Below, piece after piece: positions 26,250 through 33,805 of a DNA stretch of 59,443 bases. The notes under the pieces are model-generated. The model was given only the letters and a program-made list of their open reading frames with translations, made no database searches and had not been told where the DNA came from. The DNA lies in NCBI GenBank assembly GCA_022567155.1, contig JADFHN010000015.1:1-59443 (forward strand). Reading direction: 5' to 3'. The first letter of the stretch is position 1; each line of letters opens with the position of its first letter. The translations under genes were made by a program, and so were the position numbers. Source of the stretch: Bacteroidota bacterium (lineage in GTDB: Bacteria > Bacteroidota > Bacteroidia > Cytophagales > Cyclobacteriaceae).

Positions 26250-27341
26250 GTGGCTGACTCATTGATATACATTCCGGATATAAGTGGTTTTACTGATTTT
26301 GTAAACAACACTGAGATCTCTCATGCCCAGCATATTATCTCCGAATTGCTTGAAGTAATCATTGATACCAATATATTGGGCCTGGAGGTATCAGAAGTGG
26401 AGGGTGATGCCGTCCTGTTTTATAAATATAATGAGGTGCCGCCGGTATCCGATATTATTTCACAAACCGAAAAATTATTCATAGCGTTTCATACACATCT
26501 GAAAAAGTATAATACCGAACGTGTATGCCATTGCGGCGCCTGCTCGAATGCATCAGCGCTAAGCCTGAAAGTAATCGTGCATGCAGGTGAGATCGGTTTT
26601 ACAAGTGTAAAGGACAAAAAAAAACCATTTGGCCCCACTTTGGTGCTCGCTCACAGGTTACTAAAAAATGACCTGGACGAAAACGAATACCTGCTTTTGA
26701 CCAATGCTATACTTCCGGAAGAAAAAGCCGCGGACCCGAATCTTTTTCCATGGGTTACTTTAAAAAGCAGTAACACTGAATATGACGGCAATGTGATACA
26801 TTTCAATTACGTGCCGTTATCATCGCTTCATGACGAGGTCCCCGATCCTGCACCGCCACCGCCACCTGTTAAAATTCCCGATCCGGTAAAAAAAGAAATA
26901 ATCATTTCCAAATCAATATATTTTGTTTTCGAATTGGTAAACAACCTTGATTTACGACTTCTTTGGCGAAAAGACATCAATGAGCTGGATTATGAAAAAG
27001 CCCGACTGAACCGCGTCGGAACAAAGCACAGATGTTTGTTCAATGGCGGATTTGCTGATTTTGAGACGATAGTGAATGATTTTGGCGATGATACAATGGT
27101 ATATGGAGAACGCTTGACCTCCGCCCCTTTTGCAAAAGAAATCGCTTTTTATTTTATACTAACCACTTTTGATTCAGGAACAAAAATTCAGATAGAAGGA
27201 CACTATCAGTTAAAACCGTATTGGGGATGGATACTTTTACCGATGATACGAAAGAGACTGGGTAAAAATATGACCCATATTCTCCGGCAGCTCAAGTCAT
27301 ACTGTGACTCAACAGATGATATTGACTATACGAATATTTAG
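26250..27341 (+). CDS. DUF2652 (cyclase-fold) protein with C-terminal SRPBCC-like domain
   Basis: 363 residues. The start is a GTG; upstream in frame there is a stop at 26226 and no ATG, and the family start SLIYIPDISGFTDFV follows directly. Residues 1-185 match DUF2652, which has the fold of class III nucleotide cyclases: YIPDISGFTDFV, EVEGDAVLFY, LSLKVIVHAGEIGF. A CHCGACSNA cysteine cluster sits near residue 93. A proline-rich linker (about 191-207, PDPAPPPPPVKIPDP) leads to a second domain (about 215-360) resembling the START/SRPBCC fold (GTKHRCLF, GTKIQIEGHYQLKPYWGW). Whether it makes a cyclic nucleotide is not known. Confidence 0.85.
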   Translation: MADSLIYIPDISGFTDFVNNTEISHAQHIISELLEVIIDTNILGLEVSEVEGDAVLFYKYNEVPPVSDIISQTEKLFIAFHTHLKKYNTERVCHCGACSNASALSLKVIVHAGEIGFTSVKDKKKPFGPTLVLAHRLLKNDLDENEYLLLTNAILPEEKAADPNLFPWVTLKSSNTEYDGNVIHFNYVPLSSLHDEVPDPAPPPPPVKIPDPVKKEIIISKSIYFVFELVNNLDLRLLWRKDINELDYEKARLNRVGTKHRCLFNGGFADFETIVNDFGDDTMVYGERLTSAPFAKEIAFYFILTTFDSGTKIQIEGHYQLKPYWGWILLPMIRKRLGKNMTHILRQLKSYCDSTDDIDYTNI

Positions 27342-27427
27342 AGGTTAGCCATCACCGGAGCCTTTCCTTGAAAATTACAGTTTCGTTCTTTTAAGGAATA
27401 AATTAGGTGTCAGTTCTTATTGCCCTT

Positions 27428-27435
27428 TATTTTTG
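27428..27435 (+). promoter_or_regulatory. Candidate -7 box (TATTTTTG)
   Basis: Fits TAnnTTTG, 46 bp before the aminotransferase ATG; no clear -33 box. Confidence 0.35.
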
Positions 27436-27481
27436 TAACATAAATAGTTAAACGATATATGAGGGATCCTTCAAAATTGTT

Positions 27482-28651
27482 ATGATACATTGTCAGCGAG
27501 AATTGTTCAGCCTGCCGGAAGGAGCGCGGTACCTGAACTGTGCATTTATGTCGCCTTTACTGCATACCGTAGAAAATGCAGGAATCCAGGGAATGAAAGG
27601 AAAGAAAACACCTTTTATGGTAAAAGTTGAAGATTTTTTCGAACCGGTCGAAAGACTAAGAGAAGCTTTTTCAAATATCATCAATTGCCCTGACCCTGGT
27701 CAGGTGGTAATTATCCCTTCGGTTTCGTACGGAATGGCCAACATTGCCAAAAACATGGACATCCCTGAAAATGCTGAAATCGTTATTGCCGGAGAACAGT
27801 TTCCGAGTAATACATATCCCTGGTATCGCTTCGCTGAAGAACAACACGCTGCAATTAAAATCATTCAACCTCCCGATACATTTACCGGACGCGGCAATAC
27901 CTGGAATCAACAAATATTAGACGCCATCAATCCAAATACAGCGCTGGTGTCTTTATCGCATTGCCACTGGGCTGACGGCACACTGTTTGACCTGAAAACA
28001 ATACGCGTAAAAACCCGGGAAGCAGGCGCCGCCCTGATCATAGATGGCACGCAATCCGTAGGCGCACTCCCTTTTGACGTACAGGATATTGACCCCGATG
28101 CATTGGTGTGTGCCGGCTACAAATGGTTGATGGGACCTTACAGTATCGGACTGGCTTATTATGGAGAACGTTTCAATAACGGAACACCTATCGAAGAGAA
28201 CTGGATCAACCGGATAAACAGCGAAGATTTTGCAGGACTGGTAGATTATGAAGACAGGTATCAGAAGGGTGCGCTGCGGTACGAAGTGGGTGAACATAGT
28301 AATTTTATTCTTGTGCCTATGATGCTTGCAGCCCTGAAGCAAATCCAGACGTGGGGTATTCCCAGCATCCAGGAGTATTGCAGAGACATAAGCCAGGCTG
28401 CCATCGACAGACTTCGGGAAGCAGGCTTCTGGATTGAAGATGAAAACTTCAGGGGGAGCCATTTGTTTGGAATACGCTTGCCCGGTGGTGTTGATATTAA
28501 CCTGATCAAAAAGGAACTGGAATCAAGAAAAGTATATGTGTCGGTCAGGGGCTCTTCGATACGTGTAGCACCTCATTTATACAATACGAAAGAAGATTTT
28601 GAAATTCTCTCAGAAGTACTACTAAATTCGGTGTTAAACTCAAAAACCTGA
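27482..28651 (+). CDS. Class V PLP-dependent aminotransferase
   Basis: 389 residues, fold type I. The PLP lysine is K214 in CAGYKWLMGP; IIDGTQSVGALPFDV carries the Asp that contacts the pyridine nitrogen, and SHCHWADGTLFDL and ALRYEVGEHSNF complete the cofactor and substrate pocket. It groups with the isopenicillin-N-epimerase/kynureninase/cysteine-desulfurase-like set, but lacks the SufS Cys loop, so desulfurase activity is unlikely. The substrate is not predictable. The ATG of the next, truncated gene follows its TGA with no gap. Confidence 0.9.
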   Translation: MIHCQRELFSLPEGARYLNCAFMSPLLHTVENAGIQGMKGKKTPFMVKVEDFFEPVERLREAFSNIINCPDPGQVVIIPSVSYGMANIAKNMDIPENAEIVIAGEQFPSNTYPWYRFAEEQHAAIKIIQPPDTFTGRGNTWNQQILDAINPNTALVSLSHCHWADGTLFDLKTIRVKTREAGAALIIDGTQSVGALPFDVQDIDPDALVCAGYKWLMGPYSIGLAYYGERFNNGTPIEENWINRINSEDFAGLVDYEDRYQKGALRYEVGEHSNFILVPMMLAALKQIQTWGIPSIQEYCRDISQAAIDRLREAGFWIEDENFRGSHLFGIRLPGGVDINLIKKELESRKVYVSVRGSSIRVAPHLYNTKEDFEILSEVLLNSVLNSKT

Positions 28652-28909
28652 ATGTTGAAACAACACGGATCCTCTGGTTTCAGGAAAATACTTATTACAA
28701 TCATGCTGATGACAGAAGGGAATACCTTGTACGGCCAGTCACCGGGTCAGTTTATGCTCGTATTCCTCATTAAATCCGGAAATCATAACCTGGTGGAAGC
28801 CAGCCATGAAATCGAAAACGAACACTTCGAGACCATAAGCCGGCTTGCCGACCAGGGATTTCTGGTAAATGCGAACTGCCAACTGCCAACTAGCCCAACC
28901 TTCCGGTAG
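28652..28909 (+). pseudogene. YCII-related protein, 3' end replaced by repeat DNA
   Basis: The first ~72 codons read as an exported YCII-like protein: a hydrophobic N-terminus, GQFMLVFLIKSGNHNLVEA and NEHFETISRLADQGFLVNA, matching the first half of the alpha/beta ferredoxin-like YCII fold. After this point family members continue with a Gly-Pro-rich strand, but here the frame runs into a dispersed repeat (from about 28874) and ends at a TAG inside it. The remaining half of the domain is not seen downstream. Directly abuts the aminotransferase gene, so it was likely co-transcribed. Confidence 0.65.
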
Positions 28910-29020
28910 TGCGATGGACGTCCCCCTGCCTGCGGCAGGCAGGCTTCAGGAGCCGATAGCTATCGGCTGAGGGGCAGCGAAGGGCATACGGCTTACTGGC
29001 TTCGGACTTCCGTCTCCCGA
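28874..29020 (-). repeat. Dispersed repeat, inverted copy, with two perfect palindromes
   Basis: Carries the reverse complement of the 25-bp block at 2766-2790 (here 28889-28913) and of GCCCTTCGCTGCC (here 28973-28985). Between them lie two palindromes: CCTGCCTGCGGCAGGCAGG at 28925-28943 and AGCCGATAGCTATCGGCT at 28951-28968. The left edge has the tandem word AACTGCC; the right edge has GGCTTCGGACTTC as at 2903. Confidence 0.88.
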
Positions 29021-29104
29021 CTCCAATCTTCCATTAAATTTGTGGTAGAACCCGTTGAATTTGAATGAAAAATGGCCTAAATTTATATAAACAAACCGTC
29101 TGGG

Positions 29105-29569
29105 ATGAAAAACCTGAAAATCATATTTGTTACCGGTTTTGCAGTATTCCTGACATCGTGCTACTCCGGGAATCAAAGGCACTCTTCCAGAGCGGGTAAA
29201 AATAACAATGTAGATGTAGGTTTTGGGAGCCAGAATAAAAATACCGTAACCAGTTTGGGTGCCACTGTTGTAGTGGATAATCCGGCATTTTCGCTGACGG
29301 ACTATCTCAGGCGTGTTCCCGGTATTCAGGTGAGAGGTTCGGGTAATAATATGATGGTTATGATCAGAATGGGATCCAATCCTCAGGTAAATCAAGAGCC
29401 GCTTTTTGTGCTCGACGATGTGCCAGTAAGCACGCATTACCAGGACATTGCTTCCATGGTGGAGGTAAGCGATATAAAAAATATCACCATCCTAAAAGAT
29501 GTAGCGCCCGCAAACATCTATGGCGTGAACGGTAAAAACGGAGTGATCCTGATAAAAACAAAACGGTAG
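29105..29569 (+). CDS. Stand-alone TonB-receptor plug-domain lipoprotein
   Basis: 154 residues. Lipobox FLTSCYSG with Cys19, a short Ser/Asn linker, then a complete TonB-dependent-receptor plug domain (about 50-154): FSLTDYLRRVPGIQVRGSG, PLFVLDDVPV, MVEVSDIKNITILKD and the closing YGVNGKNGVILIKTKR. In SusC-type receptors this last strand leads straight into the barrel; here the protein stops with TAG after KTKR. It is a natural free-standing plug anchored by lipid, probably at the outer membrane. Its role is unknown; pairing with a barrel or a regulatory role are possibilities. It has its own upstream region with a TAAATTTG box at 29035-29042. Confidence 0.85.
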   Translation: MKNLKIIFVTGFAVFLTSCYSGNQRHSSRAGKNNNVDVGFGSQNKNTVTSLGATVVVDNPAFSLTDYLRRVPGIQVRGSGNNMMVMIRMGSNPQVNQEPLFVLDDVPVSTHYQDIASMVEVSDIKNITILKDVAPANIYGVNGKNGVILIKTKR

Positions 29570-29589
29570 AACTAACTTTTCTTAAGGCA

Positions 29590-31242
29590 TCAAAGACCGA
29601 GTAAGTCCACACCCTGTTCGAACACAATATCTCTGGGGATGCCGGCTTTGCTTACACGGTCAAGTGCAGCCTGCAGTTCATCTCCTACGTTACCCATTTC
29701 ATCAAAAAGCTTCGTCACTCCTTCATAGTCGCCATTTCCCTGCAGTGTCAGAATCTTTTCGGAAAGAGAATTCATTGCTGCCTGAAAATTATCAAAATTG
29801 ACTGCATAGGTGCCGGTTTTGTTGTCAAAGGGGAAAGCGTTCTGTACCTGGAAATAGTTGAAGCGGATCATGTTGGCTTTGCCGTGTGCACTGGATGCGC
29901 CAAAACGGACCGATCTAAAAATACCTGCCAGGAACGTTACATAATAGTCCATCAAATCACCTTCAATTTCTCCCATGCCATGAAGTTTGGTAACCATGTA
30001 TAAACCGAGGATGTCCGCTTTACCTTCTTCAAGCGCCGATGCCTTTTCCTGCAGCGACCTACGTACTGTACTTTTCCCGTTAATTGTGTTTTTGATACCG
30101 AGGCCGTGCGCCACTTCGTGAAACATGATATTGGTAAAAAAAGCGTCAAACTTTACGTGGCTTCGTTGAGCTTCCGAAATCAGTACATCCGTTATAGGCA
30201 GCATTATTTTGTCAAATTTGGCCTGCATGGCATTTTTCAGTTGCAGTCTTCGCGACCCTTTGGCCAGTTGAACCTGTTCGTCATTAGGCAGGTTGATGGC
30301 AATGGTTTTACTGCCTGCGTTGCAGTCGCCGGCGTAATACACCACGTCGTAGGCGTTCAGTTGTGAATTTGTGCCTGGTTTTTCGGTTTTATACGCTGCT
30401 GCCACCGGCAATTCTGCCTGCAGTTGAGGCAGAAAGGAAGCGTATTTGGCCAGCCGTTTGCTCCATGACTTGTCTTTGATCAAAATGTAGGCTTCGTGTG
30501 CGGCTTTGTAGTTGTAGAGTTTGTCTTCATAATTTTCGATCGGGCCGATCACGAGTTCGATGGTATTGCCGGTCATGTCCATCCACGCCATATCACTTTC
30601 ACGATATTCATCCGAGAGCAACGCTTCCGCCCGCATTTCAAGATATTTTTTCAGACCTGCATCATCAGCCAGGGCAGCAGCTTCTCTCAATAATTCAGCA
30701 GCCTTCATGTGTTCTTCCTGAAATGCCGTAGAATAAGGCAGGGCAATCAGTGCGCCATCATCATCGCGCCTGATAAGTGTGTAAAGACTGCTTTTTTCAG
30801 GATTATCCCATGCTTCAAACTCTTCCTTTGTCATATCTTCCGGATAAAACTGTGCTCCTGCCGGTTTGAGTTCGATACCATCGATAAACGGCTTGTCGTT
30901 GTTAAGCCGGTCCCAGGGACCGTAATTGATCTCAGCAAAGCGCCGTGTGGCTTCATCTTCGATGCTTTGCATCAGGGCTTCTTTGTCGCCGTATGCTTCT
31001 TTCCAGAATATGCCATCCATGATCTTTGCAGCTTCGATCATTATAGGGATCATCTTTTTCTGATTTTCCGAAAGCATACTCAGGTCTGCAGTAAGCCTGA
31101 ACGTTGCATATTCATCCACTTTCATTTGTATTTCTGTTTTCCCGTTTTCTTCATTTAATAAATTATAGTCATCTATGGTTTTATTGGTGCAGGAAGCAAT
31201 AATAATAAATAAAGCTTCTGCCATAATCAGTAATTTTTTCAT
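29590..31242 (-). CDS. M49-like (dipeptidyl-peptidase III-type) zinc peptidase, lipoprotein
   Basis: 550 residues. Signal peptide with a lipobox-like IIASCTNK (Cys18). The zinc site is HEVAHGLG at residues 375-382 with the second half SALEEGKADILGLYMV (EEGKAD at 405-410). Classical DPP III has the longer HEXXGH; this protein has HEXXH followed by Gly, as in the DPPIII-like domain of plant NUDT3-type proteins. Members release dipeptides from oligopeptides or are of unknown substrate. The N-terminal 200 residues (LRRDDDGALIALPYSTAF, PLTDEYRESDMAWMD-like region) match the helical M49 lobe. Likely anchored facing the periplasm or surface. Confidence 0.85.
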   Translation of the reverse strand: MKKLLIMAEALFIIIASCTNKTIDDYNLLNEENGKTEIQMKVDEYATFRLTADLSMLSENQKKMIPIMIEAAKIMDGIFWKEAYGDKEALMQSIEDEATRRFAEINYGPWDRLNNDKPFIDGIELKPAGAQFYPEDMTKEEFEAWDNPEKSSLYTLIRRDDDGALIALPYSTAFQEEHMKAAELLREAAALADDAGLKKYLEMRAEALLSDEYRESDMAWMDMTGNTIELVIGPIENYEDKLYNYKAAHEAYILIKDKSWSKRLAKYASFLPQLQAELPVAAAYKTEKPGTNSQLNAYDVVYYAGDCNAGSKTIAINLPNDEQVQLAKGSRRLQLKNAMQAKFDKIMLPITDVLISEAQRSHVKFDAFFTNIMFHEVAHGLGIKNTINGKSTVRRSLQEKASALEEGKADILGLYMVTKLHGMGEIEGDLMDYYVTFLAGIFRSVRFGASSAHGKANMIRFNYFQVQNAFPFDNKTGTYAVNFDNFQAAMNSLSEKILTLQGNGDYEGVTKLFDEMGNVGDELQAALDRVSKAGIPRDIVFEQGVDLLGL

Positions 31243-31554
31243 TGGTAAAGTGTTAATGTTTGAGAGGTTGAAATTACAAAAGGAAATGGTTGTTTGCTAT
31301 ATGTAAAAGGAAGAAACAATGTTGAGCTTTTTCAGTTTTTAGAAATAACCACTTGAATATTACTATTTGATTTAGTCTTAATTAAATACACCAGATCAAA
31401 AACCATTTTGTTTGAAAAATTCACAGACACAAGCATAATCAAATAGTTGGATAGGTTCAAAAGCAAAGGAAAGTACAAATTTTGAATACAACCCCCTAAA
31501 TCCCCTTGGCGCAGGCAGAGACCTTTGCGTTGTTAAGGAAAAGTTTGTCCTGAG

Positions 31555-31585
31555 CTTCAAGGTTCACTATCGAGTAACCTTGAAG
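31555..31585. repeat. Inverted repeat (10-bp arms)
   Basis: CTTCAAGGTT at 31555-31564 and AACCTTGAAG at 31576-31585 with an 11-base loop. Confidence 0.75.
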
Positions 31586-31636
31586 TGGTAAATAAGTTCT
31601 GTCTCTCCTGGGTCTTTCCTTTTACCCAATTACCCA

Positions 31637-31695
31637 CTACAAGGTCACCTGTAAGGCCTGCCCTGCCGGAGGCATGGCAGGCAGGGACCTTGTAG
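31637..31695. repeat. Long nested palindrome of the CCTGCC/GGCAGG type
   Basis: Outer arms CTACAAGGTC (31637-31646) and GACCTTGTAG (31686-31695) are exact complements; the inner part 31657-31685 is a GC-rich palindrome starting CCTGCCCTGCC and ending GGCAGGCAGG. Related palindromes occur at 28925 and 41711. Confidence 0.85.
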
Positions 31696-32175
31696 CAAGC
31701 AAAAGCAGGCTATTATTATATGAATGAAGCTTCAAAGTTCTTTTTCGGATCAAAATTTTATTTATTTTTCCAGCTTAATGTCTGAATCACGCATTTACAC
31801 AGATTATCGGATTACAAGAATGATATCAATGTTATTGGTGCAATTGGATTAATCGGTGATTCAGACATTTTCGCTAAAAGAAAAAAAGCTATTAGCCCCT
31901 GGAGCGCTTTTAGTGCAGTGTAAAGCGTTCCATTTTCCGTAGGCATTTTTAATGTTTTACATGTGGAAAGATGTCAACATAGATTCATATCGAAATTCTG
32001 ATGCAATAAAGCATTACAAAATACTGGATCAAAAAAGTACATTTTGCGCAATGCTTCGCTTGCTAAAGCACACTAGTTTTTGTAGGGCATTGGTTCTTTA
32101 CCCGAACCATAAATGTCAAAAAAAAGCCTTTGAAATAATCCAGAAGCTACCTAACTAACACTCGTTCGTTATAGT

Positions 32176-33222
32176 CTAATTATTTTCAGGTCTCAGCTTC
32201 CGTACCTCCACGCCTGTGCGCCACAACTCTGATTCCCGGATCTCTGCCAGCTCTTTCTCCAGACGGTCGCGGTAATCGGGTCGGCTGTTTTCTTCAATGG
32301 CCCTTTTTGCTTCCCTGCCGGCTGCCACACTTTCGTACAACTCTTCAAAAACCGGCTTTGTGGCTTCTCTGAATTTATGCCTCCAGTCCAGCGCCCCGCG
32401 CTGCGCCGTAGAAGAACAGTTGGCGTACATCCAGTCCATGCCATTCTCAGCTACCAGGGGCATCAGGCTTTGGGTAAGCTCTTCCACCGTTTCGTTGAAT
32501 GCTTCAGAGGGCGTGTGCCCGTGTTTGCGCAGCACATTGTATTGCGCTTCGAATACTCCGGCAATGGCGCCCATCAGTACGCCACGTTCGCCTGTTAAGT
32601 CGGAATAAACCTCCTTTTTGAAAGTGGTTTCAAACAGATATCCGGAGCCAATGCCGATTCCAAGCGCAATGGCGCGTTCCTTTGCTTTTCCGGTTGCATC
32701 CTGGAATACCGCATAGCTGGAATTAAGACCCTTGCCGGCAAGAAACATCCTGCGCAACGAAGTGCCCGATCCTTTGGGCGCCGCAAGTATCACATCAATG
32801 TCTTTCGGAGGAATGATACCGGTTTGATCGTGAAAGGTTATGCCAAAACCATGAGAAAAATACAAGCATTTTCCTGCCGTTAGGTGCGCCTTCATAATAG
32901 GCCAGACACTGATCTGCCCGGCATCCGAAAGCAGGTTCATGATGATCGTTCCTTTTTCACAGGCTTCCGCAATCTCAAACAGGCCGATACCCTCCTGCCA
33001 TCCGTCTGCTACTGCTTTCTCCCATGTGGTTGAATTTTTACGTTGTCCGACTATTACGTTAAATCCGTTATCCTTCAGATTAAGCGCCTGCCCGGGACCC
33101 TGCACACCATAACCTATTACAACCAGGGTTTCGTCTTTCAGTACTTCTTTTGCTTTATCGAGCGGAAATTCCTCTCTGGTGATCACGTTTTCTACCACTC
33201 CGCCAAAATTAATTTTTGCCAT
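32176..33222 (-). CDS. ilvC: Ketol-acid reductoisomerase
   Basis: 348 residues, class I-like length. Converts acetolactate or acetohydroxybutyrate to the dihydroxy acids with Mg2+ and NAD(P)H, the second step of Val/Ile synthesis. The nucleotide-binding site is VVIGYGVQGPGQALNL (about residues 34-49) followed by VGQRKNSTTWEKA, where the residues after the second strand set cofactor choice. Mg ligands lie in the C-terminal knotted domain (GERGVLMGAIAGVFEAQY, CSSTAQRGALDW). Last gene of the ilvD-ilvB-ilvN-ilvC cluster, 44 bp after ilvN. Confidence 0.97.
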   Translation of the reverse strand: MAKINFGGVVENVITREEFPLDKAKEVLKDETLVVIGYGVQGPGQALNLKDNGFNVIVGQRKNSTTWEKAVADGWQEGIGLFEIAEACEKGTIIMNLLSDAGQISVWPIMKAHLTAGKCLYFSHGFGITFHDQTGIIPPKDIDVILAAPKGSGTSLRRMFLAGKGLNSSYAVFQDATGKAKERAIALGIGIGSGYLFETTFKKEVYSDLTGERGVLMGAIAGVFEAQYNVLRKHGHTPSEAFNETVEELTQSLMPLVAENGMDWMYANCSSTAQRGALDWRHKFREATKPVFEELYESVAAGREAKRAIEENSRPDYRDRLEKELAEIRESELWRTGVEVRKLRPENN

Positions 33223-33266
33223 TTTTTTAATTTATTTATTGTGGTTTCAATTTAATTTCAATTTGG

Positions 33267-33797
33267 TTAATGTTCCTGCTCTAATTCGAGTACATTTTTA
33301 TGCAGCCGTTTCCACCTTTTAGTTACCACTACCCGTGCAGATCTTGCAAATTCCAGTAAATTGTAAGGCTCCAGATCCTTCAACAGTGCCTGCGTTTCTT
33401 TTTTCCAGCCTGTTTTTTCGATCACAAGATAATCCTGCTCGATGCGGATTATATTGGCCGAATGCTTCCTTAAAAGTTGTTCCACTTCATTGCCATTATA
33501 AAAAGAGGAAGTTGCCACCTTGTAAAGGGCAATTTCACGATGAATGATCTGCTCCTCTTCGTGCAGGAAAGCCCGCAATACATCAATGAGCTTATCAATT
33601 TGTTTCGTAACATTTCTTGCCATGTTATAGTCGGAAGAAAACACAATGGTATAGCGGTAAATACCTTTACGTTCAGATTCTGAGCTGTTGATGCTTTCAA
33701 TACTCAATTTTCTTCGGGTGAATATGATCGTAATGCTGTGAAGCAGACCAATCCGGTCTTCGGAGAATACACTTATTGTAAATCGTCTTTTTTCCAT
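33267..33797 (-). CDS. ilvN: Acetolactate synthase small (regulatory) subunit
   Basis: 176 residues with an N-terminal ACT domain (FTISVFSEDRIGLLHSITIIFTRRKLSIESI), which in the family binds valine and imposes feedback inhibition on the large subunit. The C-terminal domain (VIEKTGWKKETQALLKDLEPYNLLEFARSARVVVTK) is as usual for IlvN/IlvH. It lies 8 bp after ilvB, indicating translational linkage. The name ilvH would be equally valid. Confidence 0.95.
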   Translation of the reverse strand: MEKRRFTISVFSEDRIGLLHSITIIFTRRKLSIESINSSESERKGIYRYTIVFSSDYNMARNVTKQIDKLIDVLRAFLHEEEQIIHREIALYKVATSSFYNGNEVEQLLRKHSANIIRIEQDYLVIEKTGWKKETQALLKDLEPYNLLEFARSARVVVTKRWKRLHKNVLELEQEH

Positions 33798-33805
33798 AGT
33801 TTTTA

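Larger units (their letters stand above)
31243..32175. other. 930-bp gene-free stretch with hairpin repeats
   Basis: No convincing gene; the open frame at 31952-32158 has no start context, no recognisable motif and odd composition. The stretch contains two large hairpins (31555-31585 and 31637-31695) and AT-rich sequence toward the ilvC end. It may be decayed DNA. Confidence 0.6.

Noticed and set aside
26063-26257. 64-codon open frame between the GT39 gene and the DUF2652 gene
   Set aside because: No family resemblance, poor start context, and it overlaps the start of the DUF2652 gene. Best seen as the upstream region of that gene.
31952-32158. 68-codon open frame before ilvC
   Set aside because: Odd Cys/Lys-rich composition, no motif, no operon link. 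Probably chance in decayed DNA.
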